Assembly: GCA_016110215.1 (NCBI GenBank)
Contig: JADWQD010000002.1
Location: 2,852,001-2,916,000, forward strand
From: Capronia americana
Taxonomy: Eukaryota; Ascomycota; Eurotiomycetes; Chaetothyriales; Herpotrichiellaceae
Length of the DNA stretch: 64,000 nt
Direction of reading: 5' to 3'
Made by a program: the position numbers and the translations under genes. Position 1 is the stretch's first letter. Each line of letters begins with the position of its first letter. The notes beneath the pieces were generated by a model. It did no database searches. It was given only the letters and a program-made list of their open reading frames with translations, and was not told the DNA's origin. Positions 55,573 to 64,000 of this stretch are shown one piece after another.

Positions 55573-56014
55573 GGTATCGGTGATATTTCTCTCACCGGCC
55601 AGTGTACCCATCAAATCCTGTGCATGGTTTGTGGTTCGACTCTTCGAGGCCGGATTCCAAGCGTTGACGATGTCTGCATCATAGCCAAACGCAAATACTC
55701 GGAAGTCCGTAAGATCCTGGGGGATAAAGTCTTTTGGCCAGTGGGCCGTAGACTTTTCATCGAGCCAAGTAGTCTGGATACTTCCTCTCAGGCCGTGGAC
55801 AAAGACAATGCTGCATTGGGGTCAGCCAATTGCGCCGGAGAATCTTGATGTCCAGTGCTAACTCATAGATTGATTGAGACTCATCTTCCGGTTGGTAAAG
55901 CAGCTCTAGACCATACGTCCGCGATTTCGTCTTCTTCACACTCGATGAATCGAGCTCGTGATTTGCTGAGTCTCTGGCATCGGGTCGCTTCCGCTTCCGC
56001 GTAAAGATGTCCAT
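55573..56014 (-). pseudogene. NLR N-terminal fragment: first half of SesB-type alpha/beta-hydrolase domain
   Basis: Exons 55863-56014 and 55573-55810 with a 52-nt intron (GTTAGC...GCTGAC...TGCAG) give 130 residues in one frame. After a basic N-terminus (MDIFTRKRKRPDARD) the sequence reads RTYGLELLYQPEDESQSIYD, joined to IVFVHGLRGSIQTTWLDEKS, then HWPKDFIPQDL, RVFAFGYDADIVNAWN and HAQDLMGTLAGER. This is the classic start of the fungal NLR hydrolase effector (I-V-F-V-H-G-L-x-G...W-P-x-D-x-L...F-G-Y-D-A). The exon ends at a GTAAGT donor (55572) after NITDT, exactly where the next exon should supply the A-H-S-L-G-G nucleophile segment. I find no such exon nearby. No stop or frameshift is seen in the fragment itself. 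Confidence 0.8.
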
Positions 56015-57505
56015 TGAGATGAGTTGTCCAAGTCGAAAGATAGAGTGAGCGGTGAGAGGCTCATAAAGACGGAACGAAGTGCAGGATAAGCAGGAAGCTG
56101 GCTGGCATCTGAAACAACTGAAGTCTCAACCCGACAAGTTGCTGGGTTGCTCTTGCTATCCCGGGGAGGGGGAGGGGGATGGGGGCTAATCGTAACAGAA
56201 TGAACCATCTCGAGAGATACTCAACTGACCACATTGAATCGTGAGCTCTTTCTCGTGGTTGGAGCTTCTGCGAATCTCCCATTCTTGATCCTTGAAGATT
56301 GCTGCCTGCCGGTTTCCTTATTGCAAGCATTACAGAGGCAACCAGTGGGCCAAGGTGAGCTTTGGCAGCAGCACCTGGAGCTAGGGCGATGCAGGGGAAG
56401 TGTCTCATGTACTTGTACTCGCATCACATCCCGAATTCTTGCCGCCTTCCTTTGCATGTCGACGGACATTCTGGTCTTGATCTTCTGCTGCTGTTTCCCT
56501 GTCGAGCTCAGCTGAAGGTCGCGTCTTCGCCAAGATATACAGCCCATCAATCCGGCATGAAGGACCTTGCTACTACTCAGTCGAGGAAAGAGACGAAGGA
56601 GTAGTTGTATACAAGTATGCAGTACCCTGTACCTAGTTCTGGTGAGCAGAACCCATCAAGCACGCCTGGCCGCAGTTGTGCTTTTTTCTCTCGCTGGCCG
56701 CTGCTCCGGGGCTGGCAGCACCCACCGGGCACCGCCAGGTGAGCGGCCCGTAAGCTGACGACGGCTTGATGGTGCAGCCACTGCCAAGATGTACCACAGG
56801 GTCCATTCTTCTGAGGTGGCCGGCTAAGCCTGTAACACGCCACGTTCTCGTGTCCCGCGGCTCCACGGGCAAGTTCCTTGCGAAGTACTGTGCAGACCAA
56901 ACGACTACTGTGTACACACCATATACACAGGTCACGCCTGACATCCTGTCTCTATGCCACCTCTCCAAGGAGGAATCTCTCTGATCTCCTATCAGCCGTA
57001 GCCTAAGCCTACATTCAGGACTGATTTGATGTTGATACATCCACCCTCCATCTCTACGACTCCTAAGATAGATCGTTCTTAGATGCACTATCCTATGTGT
57101 TCTAGGCTTGAACGCATGTGAGACGGGATCTTATGCCTAGCTCCGCTCTCCCGGAGCCGCTTCCCTTCTTGAGGGCTGTGGTAAATGATCTAGACGGGCA
57201 GTGTGCCACACAGTAAGCGACATGCCTGAGCACACCGGAGCCGAAAAGTTTTATCTTGGGCTCCTTGCTCAAGTCTTGCGTCTGAATGTCTTCCAGCCTA
57301 CTTGAGGTACATTTCGTTTTGCGGACGGTGCAACGGTGCAGCGGTGCAGCGTGAAAAACTACGAGCATCTTCAACGTTTCTTGCCCGCTCATCGGTCCTG
57401 TCGAGTGGTCCCCCTCTGTATCTCCCTTTCTCCTCGCATCGGTCGAGCTTCGCCGTCCAACGACATGCCGCCCACGAGGGCCACGAACAAGAGCAGGCCA
57501 ACTAC
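56015..57505. other. Intergenic, nothing recognised
   Basis: 1.5 kb with only short frames on both strands. Confidence 0.45.
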
Positions 57506-58256
57506 ATGAGCCTTCGCGATGACTACGAGGTCAAAGCCGTGAGGCCTCAGATGAGCGCACAACCCAATGGTTCGTCCGCACGAACACCACAAGACACCGA
57601 CAGGTAGGCAGGGCGAACACCCTCCCCCATTCACGCGACGGGGCCTGTTGGTCTGGCTGGCCGAACTTCCCACTGAAGCAGATTTTCTCCCTAGCAGCGA
57701 TGACGCGTGCGAATGTTCGCTCTATTTCATCCTGGTGGCCCTGACCTGCTGCTTTGCCAGTGACTTGGCCGGGCGGGGCCGCACCACAAAGGTCTACAGG
57801 GGCGGCCGTCGACGGAGCTCGGCTTTCCACCACGCGGCCGGGTCCGTACGGCCGCAGTTGCCGCCACGCGCGTACCAGGCCCTTCCGCGGACCAGACAGA
57901 TGGCCATGCGGGGCGGAGTTCACGCCCAGGGCCGGGCCCAGATCCCATACCGACCGCCGCAGATGCAGGGCAACGCGGGGGCGATGAGTTATGGTAGCGG
58001 CTTCGACACCGCGGCCGGCGCTGGTCAGATGGAGCACGCGGAATATGAAGCTCCGGAGGCCGAAGAGGCAGAGGAGGGCGAAGAAGAAGGCGAAGAGGGT
58101 GAAGAAGGCGAGGCTGAAGCTGAGGCCGAGGAAGAGGGAGAAGGCGAGGGAGAAGGCGAGGGCGAAGGCGGTGGTGAACATGAAGCTGAAGGGGAGGGAA
58201 ACGAAGCCGAAGAGGCCGAAGCAGAAGGCATGGAAGAGGAGGGCCATGAAGAGTGA
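57506..58256 (+). CDS. Small Glu/Gly/Ala-rich acidic protein of unknown function
   Basis: The preferred model has exons 57506-57603 and 57761-58256 (197 aa). The 157-nt intron has a GTAGGC donor, a CCTGACC branch point and a TTTGCCAG acceptor in phase. The N-terminus MSLRDDYEVKAVRPQMSAQPNG is polar; the middle is Arg/Pro/Gln-rich (PPRAYQALPRTRQMAMRGGV). The last ~75 residues are almost entirely Glu, Gly and Ala in short alternating words (EEGEEGEAEAEAEEEGEGEG), clearly a low-complexity expansion. I know no function. A single-exon alternative open from 57567 would lack an ATG near a plausible start, so I prefer the spliced form. Confidence 0.55.
58030..58250 (+). repeat. Glu/Gly codon repeat (GAG/GAA/GGC/GCT) inside the acidic gene
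   Basis: Imperfect short tandem units of GAGGGCGAAG type produce the EGEGEG and EAEAEA runs of the protein. Confidence 0.8.
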
Positions 58257-59050
58257 GGGAGATGGGCTTCGACAGCGACTCAATGTACTGTACAGTGTAA
58301 GATCATATACAAACCCGGCCTCTTGTTCAGGATGACTGTTCATTCTCCTCTGACAACCAAAGATACTGGTATTGTCACCTAAAAAACCCGCAATCAGCGC
58401 AGATTTGCGTCGCGTCGGTGCCGGCTAATTGCTGTCGGCCATAGACAAGCGGCTTGATTGACCAGGTTGCCGCCCACCTCTGCCGAGCCAGCTTTGGGAT
58501 AGGTTCGCGTTATAGTCTTTCGAATGCTAAATCTCTTGAGCTGGAGACTCGCCAGGGTACTGTTTATCTGTACTTAATTACTATGTACTGTGGTCGCTTG
58601 CAGCCCCTGGAAGCTTCGAATTGCGGCTCGCGACGCGGCGGCCCAAGTCGGACTAGCGCCACTGTTCCGAGCCAACCGTCACTCCACCATTGCCAATCCT
58701 CCCCCCCTTCTTCCATTGCCCTTTTCATCCCGCGTGGCCCTTTCGCTTCCCTTCACAACGGCATCGGTTGATTTCTTCGACGAGGGTTAGAAGATCGTCG
58801 AGAGCGGTCAAGCAGAGTCGCGGGCGGAGAAGCTCGGAAGAGGAGCGAGTGTCTTGAACAATTCTGACAGCAAACAGCCCCTATTTTGATCCAACCCTGA
58901 GTGGTCGGTGGTCAGCAACTTCGCATCTCACCTTGGTTCGATCTTACTTCGACGACGGAAACTCCTGGTCTCTCTGTTTGCTATTCCGTATATTGCATCA
59001 GTCTTCGAGCCAGCATAAACATATCCGACACCATTTCAACGCCCGTCACC
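58257..59050. other. Intergenic, nothing recognised
   Basis: 794 bp; the last part is C/T-rich leader of the DOMON-b561 gene. No gene is seen. Confidence 0.5.
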
Positions 59051-60836
59051 ATGAGGCGGTTCTCGACCCCGCTGCCTGCCGTCCTGGCTCTTTTGGTCAC
59101 TGCTTTCACCACCCTCGCCCATGCCTACCGCCCCGTCCAGTTCGTCAAACATACGGGGCAATCCGGCCGGGCTGACCAAGCCTTCAGCCTGGTCAACTAC
59201 TACAACGCCACGACCGCGCAGTCCGACCTCTACGTCCGCATGTGGATGTTCCGGTACGGCTCGAGCAACAAAGGGTGGGCGTCGCTCGGCCTCGGGCCCC
59301 AAATGAAGGGCGCCCTCATGTTCATCATCTACGGCGACCCGGCCAGTGACGATCTCACAATGACCGTGCGGACCGTTGATGGCCACCATCCACCCCGACC
59401 GCTCGACGAGATGACGGATTTCTACTCCGGCGAGGTCCCCGCCGTGGAGGTCCAAAGCACGCGCTTCGAGCCGTACACGGGCGAATGGTACTCGGAGCAA
59501 CTCAAGGCGAAACCCTCTCACCTGGGCGTGGCCGAATTCATTGTGCGCGGGTACGAGAAATTCACGGCGCCGCAGCTGGGGATTCACAACGACAGCACCA
59601 AGCAGTCGATGATCTGGAGCAGCAACTTCAAGCAGGACTTCGAAGGGGATTACTCCTACGAGCGGAGCATCGACATGCATCAGTTTGGGCTGGGCTTCGG
59701 GTTTCTGTGGGTCGACCTGCTGAATGCCAAAAGCGAGGTCCCATTCTTCCAGACCATTGACGAAGTCAGCGACCACAGCGGGTTGAACGAGATCGGGGAG
59801 CCTGCCGCGCCCAGCGACGAGGAACTCAAGAAGGGCGACGAAATCATCGCCGCCCAACTGGCTGGTGATACGGGCGGTGATTCCAAGGACTCTGCTCCTC
59901 CTGTGGACGAAGAGGCTTCGCCAGCGCCGACCGGATCGGACTCGGCGTCGGGCTCAGACACCACCACCCCCGGTGCCGACGATGGCTCCAAGGTCGAAGA
60001 ACCCGTCAAGACGGTCAAGCAGTGGAACATCCGATCCTTCATGTGGTATGTTATCCCGTCGTCGTGGCCGTCGTCTCTATGCGCTTTTGATTTGTTCGTC
60101 CCATGAGTTGAGTGAATGAGTGAGCGAGTGATTGACAAACTAATCTAGGCACCTCCACGGCCTGCTGCTGACCGTGGCCTTCCTCTTCGGGTACCCGCTC
60201 TCAATCTACCTGCTTCGGTCGCCGCGGACCAGCGCCGCCGGCACGGCGTTCAACTACCACTGGACGATCAACGCACTCTCGTCGGTCGCGGTGTCGATCG
60301 GGTCGATGATCGGGTTCATGAACTCGCGCTCCATCTCCATCTTCCACCAATATCTCGGCATCCTGATCGTGTGCGCGCTGGCGACGCAGACCGTGCTGGG
60401 CTGGCGCCACCACGTCGTCTTCGTCGCCAGCGGCGGCCGCAAGACCTGGATGTCGGCCGTGCACATCTGGCTCGGCCGCGTCCTCTTGCCCGCCGGCATG
60501 GTCAACGTCATCCTGGGCCTCATGCTCCGCCACTACGGCTGGCTCACCATCTCGCTGTGCGTGGCGCTCGCGGTCGTCGAAGTCGTCGTCCTCACCCTCG
60601 TGGTCGGCCAAGCCAGGAACAGGCGTCCCGGAGCGATGCAGAAGGGGGCCAGCGCGCCTACGGCGGACGAGGCCGAAGAGTACTTCCAATTGACGGGCGA
60701 TGACGACGACGACGAAGACGCCTTCAGCGAAGACGACGAGGAGCAGCGTGCCGGCCTGAGTGCCGAGGAGAGGGCGAGAAGAGAGGCCCAGCGCGACGAG
60801 CAGAGGAAGAAGCTGGCCAAGTTGGACAGGGTATAA
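59051..60836 (+). CDS. CDH-type cytochrome DOMON plus cytochrome b561 membrane protein
   Basis: Exons 59051-60045 and 60149-60836 give 560 aa. A signal peptide (VLALLVTAFTTLAHA, about residues 10-24) leads into a secreted haem-b DOMON domain like the cytochrome part of cellobiose dehydrogenase: DLYVRMWMFRYGSSNKGWAS then LGLGPQMKGALMFIIYGDP with a likely Met ligand, and later a His in the MHQFGLGFGFLW segment. A Ser/Thr/Asp-rich linker follows, then a b561 domain with five or six membrane helices and candidate haem His residues in WHLHGLLL (across the splice), FNYHWTINA, FHQYLGIL and VHIWLGRVLLP. The C-terminus is an acidic/basic cytosolic tail (GDDDDDEDAF, EERARREAQRDEQRKK). The architecture suggests trans-membrane electron transfer between cytosolic and extracellular reductants. 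Confidence 0.9.
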
Positions 60837-61639
60837 TGAAAGAATCGGATCTTACCTAATTGTTGCACTGTGGCATACGGGGCATGAGACGAGGGAAGGG
60901 CATCGTGGTGGGTTATTTCATGGCGTGGCGTGATATGTATGGCCTGGGACTTTCACTCTCTTCTTCTTCGGTTTTGTTATTGAAGAAAGACGGAGTACGG
61001 TGCAGTACAGTAGAAAAAGACCTTCTCGGGACGGTTCTGCCACACAAGCAGCGCGTAGGGTATAGGGTACTTCTATATTTATTATATACGCGTCATGCGT
61101 TGCATTGCATTGGGTGTACAGTAATAAACTTGGAATAGTCAGAGTCAATTCGAGGGGCAAGGCATCACAGGCGCAGCAGGTTTGTATGATTCGGAATCTG
61201 CGAGATCGAGACACTGTATCTTTACCAAGTAGATATCTCGTCCTCGTCCTCTCTCTCTGGATAAGAGACACGAATCCTCTGTTCCTCCCTTCCTTCGTGC
61301 GCTTCCGTCACGTCACGTCGCGTGGAGTGCAGTGGACTTCAATGAGCTTTGGGGATCCTTCGTTCTAATACACACGATCCGTGGCACAAGTCCTAGGTAC
61401 GTGTACGGTACGCGGACGTGGATATGGATGTGTCGGTTCGGTACACACTGTATGCACAGCCGTACGCGCCAATTAGGACATATTCGGCTCTCATTTGGCT
61501 TTGAAATGCATGCTGCTATTCTCTGGCTATGCATGGATTCATGCTCCTGTCATTGCGATATACCTGGCTTTCGTGGTCGCGTCGATATGCTGCTCAACTC
61601 ACTCACTACCCATCACGTCACTCGGCCATGCTCTTGCTG
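60837..61639. other. Intergenic between convergent genes
   Basis: 803 bp, no supported gene. Confidence 0.5.
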
Positions 61640-62617
61640 CTATAACCCACCGACCAGTTCTCGCCAGAACGGCACAAAGTCACCGAAAAAATAAGTCCCA
61701 TGCACCGTCGCGGCGGCAATCAGCAAGCCCGCCAACTTTTCCAGCCAGGTATGGAACCATATAGCTGTCATCATAAGCATCCAGAAATCCAACAAGACGA
61801 CTGCATAGACAAAGTATCTTGACCAGATTCTGACCCTCGCTTGAGTTTCTGTTTCCCAGCCGCCCACTGCCTTGCGTTCCTCCTCGGTCATGTCGTGTGC
61901 TAGTCTTGCTGCTGCTTGAGGCGAGACAGACGGATGTGAGGAGTCGCGGTCAGAGATGTGCAGCTCATACAGGAGGAAGGCGGACGAGAGGACCAGCATG
62001 AAGACGTGGCCTGAGATGTCATAACCTCCGTGCCACCGGCCACCGGCCATCTTACAAGCCAGACCGGAGCCGATCATGGTCATATCTATTGCCTCTTTTA
62101 AACCTGTGGTGTTGACTAGTTGAGGCTCGCAATGGCCACCTGTGATCGTGAAGCTGCGGTCGATGAGAGCCGGCCCGAAGAACCATTGCGTGGTCAGAAA
62201 CCACGAGAGGGTGACCAGTGCATAGCGCAGGCCACTCTGAACATGGTGTCTTGGATTTGCTGGTCGAGTGGTGATCTGAAGCAACACGAAGGCCAGCGTT
62301 GTCCAGAACCAGCCGAACTTGACGAAGAATACATTGATGATGTTGCGCTTCCCCGCGAAGTAGTTCGCGTGGTGGAAATGCGGCGCATTCAAGTCAGAGG
62401 CGATGCCAGGCGCAAGTGGTTCTGATGGAGGAGCAGCGATTGGCGAGAGGATGGAGTAGAGTGATCCCAACCCTAAGATTACGGGGTAGACGAGGAGGAG
62501 GTAGGAGGGCGGCCTGGGTCGAGTAGTAGGCATTGCTCCGTACGTGGGCAGGTCTGATGGTTTCTCTGACCTGTCCTGTGTTGAGACTGTGCGCCCGTTG
62601 CGCTGAACGGCGGGCAT
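61640..62617 (-). CDS. FIT/Scs3-family lipid-droplet protein (acyl-CoA diphosphatase)
   Basis: This 325-aa single-exon ER protein belongs to the fat-storage-inducing family (Scs3 and Yft2 in yeast, FIT2 in animals), which cleaves acyl-CoA and supports lipid-droplet budding. After a ~35-residue polar N-terminus come several membrane segments (SYLLLVYPVILGLGSLYSIL; NVFFVKFGWFWTTLAFVLLQ and following). The two family histidines are visible: H204 in GGYDISGHVFML and H289 in IWFHTWLEKLAG, the second just before the end of the membrane core. WHGGYDISGH is the family signature. The start is the first ATG of the frame. Confidence 0.9.
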   Translation of the reverse strand: MPAVQRNGRTVSTQDRSEKPSDLPTYGAMPTTRPRPPSYLLLVYPVILGLGSLYSILSPIAAPPSEPLAPGIASDLNAPHFHHANYFAGKRNIINVFFVKFGWFWTTLAFVLLQITTRPANPRHHVQSGLRYALVTLSWFLTTQWFFGPALIDRSFTITGGHCEPQLVNTTGLKEAIDMTMIGSGLACKMAGGRWHGGYDISGHVFMLVLSSAFLLYELHISDRDSSHPSVSPQAAARLAHDMTEEERKAVGGWETETQARVRIWSRYFVYAVVLLDFWMLMMTAIWFHTWLEKLAGLLIAAATVHGTYFFGDFVPFWRELVGGL

Positions 62618-64000
62618 GATGTTGAAGTGAGAGGGTGACAGGAGACTGCCTCAGCTGCAAAGTAACATGGCCTTTTCAACGAAAAAGAGGTGAAGTGTCC
62701 ACAAGTTGTTGGCAAGTTGGCTGCGGCGATGACGAGAATCACAAAGAAACAGTTGAAGATTCTCCAGGCCCATGACGTCAGCCTTTACAAGCCAGCACCA
62801 TTCGGTGACCATCCGTTTCGTTCAAAGAGCATTCAATTTGAGAACAGATGCGACTTTCACATCAACAAGATGTGTTGACTCCATTTTACTACCCAATGGC
62901 TTTTTCCAATCTACATCTCTCCGCGTCCTTTCGCGCATATTTTTCTGCTAGCTTGTCTCTCCGGGCACTATCTCTGCGCCGGAGATGGATGGAACTCTGA
63001 TTCATGAATCTAACGTGTCCGAAAGCGCAAGTCTGCCACGCTTCAACTAAGCTCCTCAATCGAGGACTCTGAATCCTTGATCCTTATTGCCACTCACTGG
63101 CTTTGTCCTGGTCCGAATGCTATCCGAATGCTATCCCATTACGATTCATCCTCGATGCTGTTGGTGGAACGCAAAGCCAGGAAGCCACATTTTCTGTATG
63201 GAACGTGTCGCTGGACTCAGGAAGATTCTTCTGCATATACTGCCCTTGTTATGTCTTTCCATGACGATCAATGAGATAATATCAAGCCGGTGTTGATATT
63301 GCAAACGATGTAAACGCCGCGCTTGCACCGCTCGTGTGCAGATGACATCTCCATGGGCAGACACTTGAATAATTTCGGAAAATATGGAAGCTTTGGAAGA
63401 ACGGAGATCACAATTTTTGGGAGAGTGCGACAGACCGGGTGGAAGGATTTGACGTAGTTGTAGGCACCTCGGCGTCGAGAGCTTGTGATTGATCTGGTAC
63501 ACACGTTTCCTGCGACCGCCGCAGGGCACCCACACACCTTACTCCGCTCCCTACGAAGCACAACGAAATGCCAGAAATGGGAGCGGCTGAAGAAGCACTG
63601 GACGTTGTGCGAGACGTGAGGTGGCCAGAGGAGCCAAATCTTTCAGCTTCATCGTGGCGAGTCCTGCATGCTACAGAGGAAGAAGCTATATCAAGCCGTT
63701 GCAGAGCCGCACGCTACACATAGTCTCAGGCGCCAAATGTTGATAACACTGTACGGATTTCTTCTGGCCATGGCTCTAGGCAGCAGGGCGTAAGCTATGT
63801 AGCTGAAGTAATGACCGCATCGCCCTTATGTCCAGTTCAACCCGCCACACCGCTCCCGTTCCGGCAAATCGTCACCTCGTCGCTAACATATGTACAAGCC
63901 GTGCCGCTATCCTCATGCACGGCTTCCCGCCATCAAGTGTTTAGAAAGCCTTACGTATTGCTTCACTCCACCTTTGCTTGATAACCGGCTCGGCCGCCCA
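62618..64000. other. Right-edge gap, nothing recognised
   Basis: 1.4 kb with short frames only. It may hold the promoter of the FIT gene and the edge of a gene outside the window. Confidence 0.4.

Noticed and set aside
55757..56014. 85-codon single-exon reading of the hydrolase fragment
   Set aside because: Translation through the 52-nt intron gives non-family sequence (QHCLCPRPERKYP); splicing gives the I-V-F-V-H-G-L motif instead.
57531..58343. 270-codon minus-strand frame rich in Phe/Leu/Ser
   Set aside because: It is the mirror of the Glu/Gly codon repeat and does not resemble a real membrane protein.
59036..59857. 273-codon minus-strand frame
   Set aside because: Antisense shadow of the GC-rich DOMON domain; no motif of its own.

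Overview
The window is nuclear DNA of a filamentous ascomycete (Pezizomycotina). Most genes have short introns (about 48 to 100 nt) with GT..AG ends, and several show a CTAAC or CTGAC branch point. The gene content is typical of moulds: wax-synthase-like protein, bZIP-DUF3425 regulator, DOMON-b561 protein, Gre2-like reductase, pisatin-demethylase-like P450 and an NLR relic. I cannot name the species. Exon joins given here were deduced by reading frames across splice signals and checking phase; no transcript data were available.

Left part (1-25.8 kb). A giant USP34-like ubiquitin protease runs off the left edge. It is followed by POP3 (RNase P/MRP) tail to tail with a Ste14-type isoprenylcysteine methyltransferase, then a GST-fold (Fax/metaxin-like) protein. 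Next come a fungal-specific coiled, membrane-anchored protein of unknown function, a Gre2-like reductase and a leucine-rich F-box-type protein. A polysaccharide deacetylase lies tail to tail with an ALKBH6-type dioxygenase, and a wax-synthase-like membrane acyltransferase closes the block.

Middle part (26-47.5 kb). This is mostly conserved housekeeping and regulation: PP4 regulatory subunit 3 (PSY2/SMEK), a glyoxalase-like protein, a short-chain dehydrogenase, an arrestin-like trafficking adaptor, a bZIP factor with an apparent GC-AG intron and an Stm1/SERBP1-like RGG protein with a 19-nt exon. A cytochrome P450 and a nitroreductase-like protein follow.

Right part (48-64 kb). The accessory-looking stretch holds two minus-strand pieces of an NLR (STAND) gene. 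The downstream piece (48,009-50,273) carries the second half of a SesB-type alpha/beta-hydrolase domain, the end of a NACHT/winged-helix region and ankyrin repeats, broken by frameshifts and stops. The upstream piece (55,573-56,014) carries only the first half of the same kind of hydrolase domain. Between them lie a bZIP-DUF3425 regulator, a double-cupin protein, an ABM-like protein with a C-terminal zinc ribbon and an AT-rich stretch. The simplest tempting reading is one immune-type gene split by about 5.3 kb; two separate decayed paralogues are the alternative. The window ends with a Glu/Gly-rich protein, a CDH-like DOMON plus cytochrome b561 protein and a FIT/Scs3-family lipid-droplet enzyme.

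Apart from the split-NLR region I see no biosynthetic cluster. No tRNA, rRNA, CRISPR or intact transposon was recognised.
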